Part shown: piece by piece, positions 1-10,500 of the stretch
Layout: each line of letters opens with the position of its first letter
Numbering within the stretch: the first letter of the stretch is position 1
NCBI GenBank assembly: GCA_947627825.1
Contig: CANQXO010000032.1
Location: 1-12,867 of the forward strand
Length of the DNA stretch: 12,867 nt
Direction: 5' to 3'
Source: an uncultured Clostridia bacterium
GTDB lineage: Bacteria; Bacillota_A; Clostridia; TANB77; CAG-508
The notes under the pieces: model-generated
The model's database searches: none
Seen by the model: only the letters and a program-made list of their open reading frames with translations
What the model was told of the DNA's origin: nothing
Program-made: the position numbers and the translations under genes

Positions 1-1467
1 TATGAAGATGATACAAACACAGCTCCTACATTAAAACTAGAAGTAGCAGATGCAAGAGAAATGGCAGGTAAAGTATTCTTAGATGAAACTTCACCAGAAT
101 TAATGACAGGAGAAATTAGAGAAGGTGACGGAGAATACAAAAACGGAGAAAAAGGCATTAAAGAAGTAGACATTACACTAAAAGAAAATTCTGGAAGTGG
201 AAAAGTATATACTGCAAAAACAGGTGAGAATGGAGATTTCGAAATAAAAGATTACATACCAGGAGACTATACACTAACATATACTTGGGGAGATGACACA
301 TACACTGTACAAAACTATAAAGGAACAATTTATATCAACCCAGATAGACAGAATAATAGAAATTGGCACAAAGAAAATGTAGAAACTAGATTAAGTGATG
401 CACTGGACGATTACGAAACAAGACAAAAAATAGATAACGAAATGAAAGATGTTAATAAAGACACAGAGAACTCATTTACAATACACAAAATGGATTCAAC
501 AACACCTACAATGGGAATTACTATAGAAAATGTAAAAAATGTAGCAGATAAAATTACAACATCATCAAATGGGGATGAGTTAAAATACAGAATAGATAAC
601 CTAGACTTTGGTATTGTAGAAAGAGCAAGACAAAAATTAGAATTAGAAAAACGAGTTAGAACATTAAAACTTACTTTAGCAAATGGTCAAGTACTTTCTG
701 ATTTAACAGTAAATGAAGATGGAACTTTATCAGGAAACAGAAATAATGTAACTTATATGAAACCAAGCTTAAGTACTGATCCAAAAAATGGATATATTTG
801 GCTACAACTTGATAGCGAAATGTTACAAGGATCAAAACTAGAAGTAGGATATTCTATTAAAGCAATAAACCAAGGGGAACTTGACTATGTATCAGAAAAT
901 TACTATAAATATGGAAGTCAAGTAAAAGAGTCAGATAGAGGATCAAAAGTAACAGTAACACCATCAGGAATTATAGATTACTTAGATAAAGATTGGTCAT
1001 TTGATAAGGACTTAAATCCAGATTGGCAATTAAAAACTCTAGATGAAGCAAAAGAGTTAGTTGCAGAAACAGTATATAATAACGAAGAAACAACAATAAA
1101 TGAAAAGACAATTCTATATACTGAAGCTTTATCAACACCATTAGAACCTACAAAATCTTCAGAAATTATGCTAAATGTTTCAAAATTACTATCATCAACA
1201 GATGAAATTTTACTAAATAATGAAACAGAAATAGTAAAAGCAAAGAAAACAGGTGGTTCTGATATTATAACTATACTTGGTAACTTTATACCAGGAGTAG
1301 ACTTACATGAATCAGATGATAGTACAGCTGAAACAACTATTGTAACACCAAGTACAGGTGAAAACAAAAATTATATTATACCAATCACACTTGGAATATC
1401 TACATTACTTATCTTAGGTTCAGGAATTGTAATCATTAAGAAAAAAGTAATAGACAAAAATAAATAA
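1..1467 (+). CDS. C-terminal part of a sortase-anchored surface protein (5' end outside window)
   Basis: The frame is open from base 1, so this is the 3' portion (488 residues) of a longer gene; the ATG at 61 is not a credible start because the 20 codons before it align with the downstream paralogue (YEDDT...LKL). About residues 22-110 resemble an SdrD-type B (Cna-B-like) beta-sandwich, with GKVFLDET, an acidic GDGE segment and IPGDYTLTY. The middle carries the motif LDFGIVERARQ, also present as IDFGIVERAKQ in the giant neighbour. The C terminus is a wall-sorting signal: TPSTG (residues 449-453), a hydrophobic stretch, then a Lys-rich tail. TPSTG departs from LPXTG at the first position. The protein is probably exported and covalently attached to peptidoglycan or to a pilus-like polymer by a sortase. 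The specific ligand is unknown. It is transcribed separately from the next gene, since a strong terminator follows the TAA at 1465-1467. Confidence 0.85.
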   Translation, partial: YEDDTNTAPTLKLEVADAREMAGKVFLDETSPELMTGEIREGDGEYKNGEKGIKEVDITLKENSGSGKVYTAKTGENGDFEIKDYIPGDYTLTYTWGDDTYTVQNYKGTIYINPDRQNNRNWHKENVETRLSDALDDYETRQKIDNEMKDVNKDTENSFTIHKMDSTTPTMGITIENVKNVADKITTSSNGDELKYRIDNLDFGIVERARQKLELEKRVRTLKLTLANGQVLSDLTVNEDGTLSGNRNNVTYMKPSLSTDPKNGYIWLQLDSEMLQGSKLEVGYSIKAINQGELDYVSENYYKYGSQVKESDRGSKVTVTPSGIIDYLDKDWSFDKDLNPDWQLKTLDEAKELVAETVYNNEETTINEKTILYTEALSTPLEPTKSSEIMLNVSKLLSSTDEILLNNETEIVKAKKTGGSDIITILGNFIPGVDLHESDDSTAETTIVTPSTGENKNYIIPITLGISTLLILGSGIVIIKKKVIDKNK

Positions 1468-1481
1468 GCAGAATAACTAAT

Positions 1482-1522
1482 AAAAACTACTAAAAGGAAA
1501 AATTCCTTTTAGTAGTTTTTTT
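1482..1522 (+). terminator. Rho-independent terminator after the first surface-protein gene
   Basis: A perfect 18-bp stem (arms 1482-1499 and 1503-1520, with core ACTACTAAAAGGAA / TTCCTTTTAGTAGT) closes a 3-nt AAA loop, and the 3' arm runs into a T tract ending at 1522. It starts 15 bases after the stop codon. The flanks also allow bidirectional function, as the left arm begins with an A run. Confidence 0.92.
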
Positions 1523-1709
1523 GTGATTTCACAAAAAACATGAAAACTTACGCAAATATAGGATTGAAAAGTTTTAAACTAAAAAAGCAAAAAAAGTATG
1601 ACAAATATTACAAAATTGTAAAAAAACTTTAAAAAAAGATACCAAAATCTCTATAACGAGCTTCCCTAAAAGAAAAAAGGCTAATACAAAAAATGCCAAA
1701 ATATTAGTA
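1523..1709. other. AT-rich intergenic stretch with no recognised gene
   Basis: This lies between the terminator and the promoter of the giant gene. I see no open frame with a ribosome binding site, no tRNA and no riboswitch core that I recognise. One short palindrome (TTTTTTGTGA / TCACAAAAAA, 1517-1526 and 1529-1538) overlaps the T tract of the terminator. Its 2-nt loop makes a stable RNA hairpin doubtful. Confidence 0.5.
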
Positions 1710-1738
1710 TTTACAAAGAAAAATAAACATTGTATATT
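1710..1738 (+). promoter_or_regulatory. Probable sigma-A promoter of the giant surface-protein gene
   Basis: TTTACA at 1710-1715 and TATATT at 1733-1738 are each 5/6 matches to the housekeeping consensus, separated by exactly 17 bases. Transcription would start near 1745, giving a leader of about 27 bases before the ATG at 1772. AT-rich DNA produces chance matches, so the confidence is moderate; the position and spacing are both good. Confidence 0.55.
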
Positions 1739-1758
1739 TAAAGTAATAAAAAATATTT

Positions 1759-1763
1759 GGAGG
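1759..1763 (+). promoter_or_regulatory. Ribosome binding site that fixes the start at ATG 1772
   Basis: GGAGG at 1759-1763 is followed by an 8-base spacer and ATG at 1772. An in-frame TTG at 1757 overlaps this Shine-Dalgarno sequence and cannot use it, so the ATG is the start. Confidence 0.88.
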
Positions 1764-1771
1764 TCAACAAT

Positions 1772-4510
1772 ATGAACAAGAAAAAAACAACCTTATTAAT
1801 CATTTATACTTTTTTAGTATCTATAATACTTTTAGGTTTTGTATTTATAACAAAGTTATTCCCAATGGTTAGCTTTGGATCAGATACTACTAGCATGACA
1901 ATTACTAATGAATTAGAAAAGTATATTAACTATAACCTGTCTGAAGAAAATAAGGGGACATTAGTGCAATATGGAGTAACAACAAAAATAGAATATGGAG
2001 AAGAAACTTTACCAGTAGAAGAAAGCCAAATAACTGTGAATTTAAGTAAAATTGAAGAAAAATACCCATATGAAGTAAAAGTCATTTCTGAAAACAACTT
2101 TGAAAACACAGCTCAATACAATTCAACTACCGGTATATTATCTATTTACACTAATGAGCAAAAAGAAAATGTAGATAATAATTATAGTATTATATGCTAT
2201 TATGATACTTATACAGATGAAAATGTAGAAAGAGATTTAAGCATAGGAATAGAAGCTAAATCTATATTTTCTGCTGCACAAGAAAAGTTCATAAGTAAGG
2301 AAGAACAATTTGAACATCAAGTAACAGAAAAAATAGGAGAATTAACATCAATTAATTATAAAGAACAAAAAATTTATAATGGATATATAAAATCTAATTT
2401 TATTAATAAAACAGACTATGTAACATCATATGGAACAATAGAACAAATAATGATTAGTAAAAAAGAAGCACAAAACACCATAGAACTTAAAGAAAATGCA
2501 GTATTAATGAAACAAGAAGAAGAGTTAGCAAACAATAATCATTTAATATATAAAAGCACACAAATACAAAAAAGAGACATAGATAATATTTTAGGTGAAG
2601 AAGGTAGCCTTGAAATATTAAACGAAAAGGGAGAAATAATTGCAACTATTAATAAAGAAACTCAATTTGATGAAAACGGAATATATACAGTTAATTATGA
2701 AAATGAACCAAAAGAAATTAATATAAGAACAAGCCAAGTAATTAACGAAGGAATTTTTAATATAACACATACAAAAGAAATAAAAGGAAACTTACCAAAT
2801 ATTCAAGAATTAGCAGTAAAAACATCAATTCAAATTAATGAAGCAGAAAATGTTTATGAATTTAAAAATGATATAAAAGACTCAATTACTAGAATAAGTA
2901 CTAATATCGATAATTTAAATTGGAGTAATAAAAACCAAAATGAAGTAACTTTTAATATTAATTTAGAAGCAAATACAATACAAGATAACATGTTTAAAAA
3001 TCCATATATTAGAATAGAACTTCCAAATGAAGTAGAAAAAGTTATTTTAGGTGAAAGCCATCTAGTTTATGCAAATAATTTACAATTACAAACACCATAT
3101 ATTGAAACAAATGAAAATGGAAATCAAGTTATTGTAGTTAATTTAACTGGAACACAAACAGAATATAATGAATATGAACTAGGACTTGTAACAAATATAA
3201 AAATACCTGCAACTATTATTTTAAAGAAAGATATAGAAAAAACAACAGAAGAAAATTTAAACATTGCTTATGCAAATCAATATACAGTGGATAATAATTA
3301 TGAAATAAATAATGAAGAAGTAAAAGTTCATGTAGAAAACTATAAAGAAGAACAACCACAACAAGTAAACACAGTTTATAATGTTACACAACAAATATTA
3401 GCAGAAAATAGTGATGGCCTATTGCTAGAAGTAGAGCCAACAAAAGCAACAATAGAACTTAAGGACAATGATATTGTATATGAAGGAGAATATATTAAAT
3501 ATAATATTAAAGTTACAAATGCATCAAGTGAAGACATGCAAGATGTAAAAATACAAGCTGATATTCCAGAAGGAGTAACATATGGAGAATTATATGCAGA
3601 ATATTATCAATATGTAGGAGCATATAAATATAATTTTGAAGAAGGTACTAGGCAAAAAACATTTGAATTAGGAACTATACCAGCAGGAGAAACAGTAACT
3701 ACTTATTATGAAGTAAAAGCTAATGATTTAGGAGAAGAAGAACAATCAAAACAAATTTCTACAAATATAAGTGCATACATAGGAGATGGATTAGCAAAAA
3801 CCTATGAGATGGCAAATACTATAGAAAAGGCTGACGTAGAAATGTTTTTAGGAACATATAATGATCTTGGTGGGTGGACTTATTGGCTAAATTTATCATC
3901 AACTGAAAGTAAAGAGGTAACAGCAAAAATACATTTACCAAAGGAATTAAAATTAGAAACGATTTACTATATAGATCATACTGTCAATGATTTATCAGAA
4001 TTTAAAGCTACTGAAGAAGATCATGGAATTACGGTTTATACAGATTATGGAGAAGAATTACAAGAAAAGCTAGAACAAATACGAGATTTAGAAATAGACA
4101 TTTCAGAAGATAATGTAATTACAACAAGATTGCAGACAAATCGTTGCTATTCATTTATAGGAAATATTGAACAAGAAAAATTAGAAAAAACAGCAGATAA
4201 ATCAACAGTAGAGTTAAATGCTTATGCAGAAATAGAGTCAAACCATACATACCTATCAAATGAAAATAGGATAAGTGTTGCATATCAAAATGTAACTGTC
4301 TCTATGACTTCTCCAACTGAAGGAGAAACACTAAAATATGAAGATGAAGTTGAATATAATATAGAACTTAAAAATATCGGAAAATATAATGTATCTGAAA
4401 ATCAAATGTATAATTTTGTTATTGTAAATATTTTAGATTTTATTCCAGAAGGAATTGATGCAAAAGAAGTTATTTATGATACATGGATTGTAGAAAATCC
4501 TAAAGATGAA
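1772..4510 (+). CDS. Giant surface protein, N-terminal part, zero frame (913 codons, up to the CGG frameshift site)
   Basis: This is the first part of a protein of about 3077 residues that continues in the +1 frame from 4512. Residues 1-38 form a signal peptide or signal anchor: Lys-rich NKKK, then a long hydrophobic run. The following ~500 residues are charged and Asn/Glu/Ile-rich, without a family I can name. Residues ~549-645 look like a DUF11-type adhesin repeat (ATIELKDND, YNIKVTN, IPEGVTYGE, GTIPAGETVT). A second such repeat starts near residue 843 (YNIELKNIGKYN, DFIPEGI) and is cut at residue 913 by the frame change; its remaining strands are in the next segment. Read without a shift, the frame runs from 4511 to a TAG at 4586-4588 and adds a 25-residue tail with eight Arg and two Lys, quite unlike the acidic protein before it. 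The role is presumably cell-surface adhesion or a structural stalk; the ligand is unknown. Confidence 0.85.
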
Positions 4511-4514
4511 CGGA
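4511..4514 (+). other. +1 frameshift site, CGG A (in-frame CGG codon 914 of the giant gene)
   Basis: The zero frame reads AAA GAT GAA CGG AGA; the productive frame reads GAA, (C) GGA or four-base CGGA, then GAA GAA TCA. The CGG is the only in-frame CGG of the upstream 914 codons. Both flanking frames encode parts of one DUF11-like domain, and the downstream frame stays open for 2164 codons. No Shine-Dalgarno-like stimulator is visible just upstream. Whether C is skipped and GGA read as Gly, or CGGA is read as one codon for another residue, cannot be told from the sequence. Confidence 0.8.
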
Positions 4515-7500
4515 GAAGAATCAGAAGCGGAAGAAATGATTTTGTCAAAGCAAGAAGCAATTGTAAAAGACATTTCTGGAGAAACTAGAACTCAAAATGG
4601 AGATATACTTGCAAATGTAGACATAACTATTATAATCCCAGAAGGAGAAAGTGTTACTGTAAAAATAAAAGCAGCTGCAGGTGCAGTAGATGAAGAGACA
4701 AAAGTAGAAAATTTTGCAACAATTTCAGGAGATGAAATAGATACAAAAACAACAAACTCTATTGCCAATACTATTCTTCCATATGATTATGATGAACCAA
4801 AAGAGGGAACTGAAGAACCAGATAGAATAATTGATCCAGAAGATCCAGACAATCCAACAGACCCAGACAATCCAACAGATCCAACAGAACCAACAGATCC
4901 AACAGAACCAACTGATCCAACTGATCCAACAGATCCAGACGACCCAGATAATCCAGAAGAAAAAACAAGAAGCAGTATCAGTGGAACTGCTTGGATTGAT
5001 GAAAATGAAAATGGAAAAAGAGAATCAAATGAAACATTAATTAGTGGAATAACTACTATGTTAGTAGATATGGAAAATGCGACTACTGAAAAAGCAATAA
5101 CAAAAACCAATAATAATGGCGAATATGAATTTAATGATATAGAAGAAGGAAAATATGTAGTATTATTCCAATATGATACTGATAATTATAGATTGGCGGA
5201 ATATCATAAGTCAGGTGTAGATGATTCTGTAAATTCAGATGTAATTAATAAAACAGTTACTTTAGATGGAAAAGAAACAATTGTTGGAATAACAGATACA
5301 ATTGAATTAAGTCAATCAATTAGTAATGTAGATATAGGATTAATCGAGAATAAAATATGTGATTTTAAAGTAGATAAATACATATCAAATGTAACAGTTA
5401 AAACAAAAAACGGAACGACTGTATATGATTTTAGCAATCAGAATTTACCAAAACTTGAAATAAAAGGAAATGAAATAGAAGGAGCAAATGTCACAGTTCA
5501 ATACAAAATAATTGTAACAAATGTAGGAGAAATAGCAGGAAGTGTAGGTAGAGTTATAGACTACGTGCCAGAAGGGCTAGAGTTTTCAACAAATTTAAAT
5601 AGTAATTGGATTAAAGAATCAAACGGACAAATTATTAATACAAGTCTTGCTAATAGAAAAATAGGGACAGGTGAAAGTTCAGAATTAACTTTAGTTTTTA
5701 CAAAACAAATGACATCTAACTCTACAGGAACTTTTAAAAATAGAGTAGAAATACAAGGAGTAAATAACAATATAAACATCAATGATAATAATGTAAATAA
5801 TAATACTGATAATATTGATTTAATTATTTCAATTAAAACAGGTATTATTGTATATACTGGAATTGTAACTTCAATGTTAGCTGTTCTTATTATAGTTGCT
5901 ATTTTCTTATATAAGACAGGAAAAATAAATCCTAAAAAAATTATTAAAACATTAGTTATGCTTATGTTGTTTACAACTATGCTAATTAAACCAATAAATA
6001 GTGTGCTAGCGTTTGATAGGGTATATGAATACAACAATGCATACTATTACGAAAATTGCCCTGTTCATGGATGCCCAATAGGAAGCTGTTATAGAACCGC
6101 GCATAACTTCGATTATATAGAAGATAATTTAGGACATACAGGATATGTCGCATATGGTTTATTCCAGGGTGGGCCTACTGGATTTGGATATTGTGGAAAT
6201 CAGGCTGCGCAGGCTTTTAGTTCAAGTAACGGCAATGGGCCTTATAAATTTCTTGAATTATTTGATCGTACTGAAATACCAGGGAATACACAGACAACAG
6301 CACAGCAGCTTACATTAGCAAAAAATGGTAATTCTGCGATAAATTATAGTGAAAAAGACGATTTTTACATTTTTGGACCATTTTCATTTTATTCTTCTTC
6401 TTGGGCAGACTATACCATTAGTGTGAAGCGAAATGATAAAACAGAAATAGAAGGTTATGCTGCTTGTGATGAGTGGGGAAGGCCTTGGAGTGGCATATAT
6501 GGTGGGCCGGGTGATGTTTCATTTTATATTAGGATTCCTAAAAATCTTTGTGGAGATGGTGTGGGAAGGGTTTCAGTAACAGGAAAAATTAATGGATCAA
6601 TTACGGAGTCATCAGCAGTATGGTATAGAGCAAAGTATGGAATTGCTATATCTAATTCTCAGCCAGTTCTTACAAAAAGATTTTATATTGGAGAAGAAAA
6701 CAATCAAACTCCAACAACTATAGAACAAACTATCGAATGGACTGATTTCAAAGGTGGATTATTGATTCAAAAATATGATGAAGATAATCCAAATATAAAG
6801 TTAGAAAATGTAGAGTTTAAGATAAAAGGACCTAAAGGATGGATAGCGGTATTAGATGAAAAAAGAATTCCTGTTAAAAGATGGAAAGGGACAAAGACAT
6901 TTACAGATAATACACTTTATGAGAAGAGTCCTACCGAGAACGATGGAACAACATTTATAACAGACAGTAATGGTGAAATTTCTCTTTTAAATTTACCTAC
7001 AGGAACATATACAGTAAAAGAAATAAGCAACCCAAATAGAGGATATAGAGTATTGAAAGAAGGAAATATAACTGTTATAAAAGGAAAAACTTGTTTAAAA
7101 GAAATGACAAATCTTTGCGAATTAGGAGATTTAACAATAAAAAAGGTAGATAAAGAAACAGGGCAACCACTAGCAGGTGTTAAGTTTGCTATAAAAGCAT
7201 CTAACGGAATGTATGTAGTCGCAAACAATGAAATAAGTGTAACGGGTAAAATTACTTTGCATGACATGAGCTATGCTGTCCAAAGAGGAATGGCAACCGA
7301 ATTTAAAACAGATGAAAACGGAAAAATTGAAATTAAAGATATTTTGGCAGGAAATTATACTGTAGAAGAATGGTATACACCACATTATGGATATGAAGTG
7401 GAAGGAAGTGAAAATGTTACAGTATCTAGAGGAAAAACAACTGAAAAAGAAGTACCAAATACAAAGCAAACAGGAAACTTAGTAATAAACAAAGTAGATG

Positions 7501-10500
7501 CAGACAGTAGTTGGATTACACTAGAAGGAGTAAAATTCAAAATTAAGAAAAAAACAGACGATGGGGAATACAAATATTTTAGGGTACGTAGTGATAAAAC
7601 AGAATTATTTAATGTAACGGGAAGTGTTGTTGTAACAGATGATTTAATTTTTACAGAATATGAAAATTTTGCGACTACATTTGTTACAGATAGCAATGGA
7701 AGGATAGTAATCTATAATTTACCAGTAGGAACTTATGAAGTAGAAGAATTTTCTGTAGGTAATAACTATGAATATGGTGTAGATGATGATTACATTACAT
7801 GGGTGACAGGACAAAAATCAGGAAATGGAAAGGTAGCTACCGTAGAAGTGACTAAACAAGATTCTGATTATACAGATGGAACAGGTATTTTAGACTATAT
7901 GTATGCAAATACACTAAAATTTAAAAATAAGAAAAAATACATTAAAATTTCTGGATATGTATGGGAAGACTTACCAAATAGCAAATCACAAGATGCAAAT
8001 GACAGAGATAATGTTTATACTTCAGGTTCAAATGATAAACTTTTAAAAGGAATACCAGTTACTTTAAAGAAATTTAGAGGAGGAATAGCAAAAGTATATG
8101 ACCCAAAAACCGAAGAATCAAAGGATGCCATAACTGTAACGGGAGATAATGGACAATACATTTTTGAAAATGTATTAATAGATGACATCTCTGATTTATA
8201 TGTAGAATTCCAGTATAATGGAATGAACTATGAAAATGTAACACCATCAATAGATAAATCAAATGGTAGTAAGGCATCAGAAGGTAATAATAGAGCAAAC
8301 TTTAATAACTTATATAATAAAATAGAATATAATAAATCTATCAGAGGTAATAACACTGATGGAGTTGAACTAAAATATAACTATGACTCAGAAAAACATG
8401 AAAGCAAATTGATATATGGAGACGAAAGATTATTTAACTACGGATATTCAGGAAATGAATCATCAAGAATGCCTTTTACAGGAGTTTATGATCAATATAC
8501 TATTAATGCAAATACTTTAAATGCATTTGGCATGTTAAGTAGAATTGCGACACCTGAGCAAATTAGGGAAAATAACATAGAAGAACTTCGAAATATCAAT
8601 TTAGGGCTTAAGAAAAGGGAAGAAGTTGATTTATCAGTTGTAAAAGATATACAAAGTGTAAGAGTTCATATTAATGGAGATGATCATGTATATAAATATG
8701 CAGATAGATTTGACACATCTTTATATTATGATGAAAGTGGTAAAAATGGGTATAATATGTCACCAGCAGTAAAATTTGGTAATAGCAAATACGGCAATAT
8801 GACCTATACAAGAGCATTATATGCTTCTGATGTACACTATACAGGACCTGATCCATTATCAGTAAAGGTAACATACAAAATAGGTATTAAAAATAAATCA
8901 AACCTAATTGCACGTATTAATGAAGTAGTGGATTACTATGATACAAAATATCAAGATATAAATATAGGAACAGCTATTAATGACGACGGATCAATAAAAC
9001 AAGAAAATAATAATATAAAACATAGCATTACAGCAGAAAATTCAGGAAGTAGTGAATATAAAAAAGTAAGGATAAAACTTGTAAATTTTGAAATAGCAGA
9101 AGGATCAGAGAAATTTATTTATGTAGAATTAACAGTTATTCCAAAAAATATTGTAGATATTTTAGATGCTAATCAAGAAGTAAAATTAGATAATGTTTTG
9201 GAAATAAGTTCTTATTCAATTAGGGACAACAATAACTCTGCTTATGCTGCAATAGATAAAAACTCTCAACCAGGAAATACAAAAGCAGGTGATGTTGAGA
9301 CATATGAAGATGATACAGATAAAGCACCAGGCTTAAAATTAGTATTACAAGACGAAAGAAAAGTATCAGGAACAGTATTTGTAGATAAAGTATTAGGAAC
9401 TAATACAAATGAAATTATGCAAGGAAAGGTTCGTCAAGGTGATGGAATATTTGATAGCAGTGATTCTACATTAGGCGGAGTAACTGTGCGAATGCTTAAT
9501 TATTCAGATGGAAGTATAGCAAAAGTATACGATTCAACGAACAAAAAGTGGGTAGACGCTACAACCGAATCACTTAATAAAGATGGAACTTATACAATAG
9601 GAGGATTCATACCAGGGCAATATACAATCCAATTTATCTGGGGAGATGAAAAGCATAAAGTACAAGAGTATAAAGCAACAATTGTAGATGAAACAACTTA
9701 CAACATGAAAGGTGGCTTTAAAGTAGGTGACAATATATTATGGTATAGAGATGAATTTAAAAAATCTAATAAAGTTAAAGCTATAGAGTGGAATACAAGC
9801 GAAAATAAAGAAAAAAGAGTATCTGATGCTATAGATAATTATGCTAAAAGAAAAGAAATTGATGCACAAACAAAACTAATGACAAATAAAAATAAAGCTG
9901 TAATTGAGGCTTACAATGGACAGATAGAACTTGAAGATGGAAATACCGAGAACTTAATTACACAAATGGATTCAACAACACCAAGATTTGAAGTAAATGT
10001 AGAATATTATGATAGTGGAAGCAATGCAAGAGGAGAATACAAAACTAAATCGGACGGAACAATAGAGATGAATGGTATTTATGCAGTAAAGAAATCTGGT
10101 AAAGAAAACTACTTAAAAAGCATAGATTTTGGAATAGTAGAAAGAGCAAAACAAGCATTACAGTTAAATAAAACGGTTAAAAGTGCAAAAATTACCTTAG
10201 CAAATTCAAATGTTTTAGTAGATGCAAATATTAAAGATGGTAAATTAGAAGGAAATGTAAATAATGCGGTATTACTTCCAGAATCTAATGGAAAAAATGC
10301 GCAGATAAAAGTTGAAATAGACAGTGAGCTTATAGAAGGTGCACAATTAGAGATTGAATATGGCTTAGAAGTAGAAAATATTAGTGAATTAGATTATCTA
10401 AATAAAGACTTCTACACATATGGTAAAGGACATGGACAAAATGTAAGCGATTTAGTAACCCTAGATGCACGACAAGTAATTGATTATATAGATAATAATA

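Noticed and set aside
1523..1709. A riboswitch or small RNA before the giant gene
   Set aside because: I could not match any conserved core, and the proposed promoter lies downstream of this stretch.
1757..1771. TTG start at 1757 for the giant gene
   Set aside because: It overlaps the GGAGG ribosome binding site that serves ATG 1772.
4771..5110. Open frames on both alternative frames and the opposite strand across the Asp/Thr/Pro repeat
   Set aside because: They are by-products of a repetitive, stop-poor sequence and encode low-complexity Gln/Ile or Ser/Gly strings without start signals.
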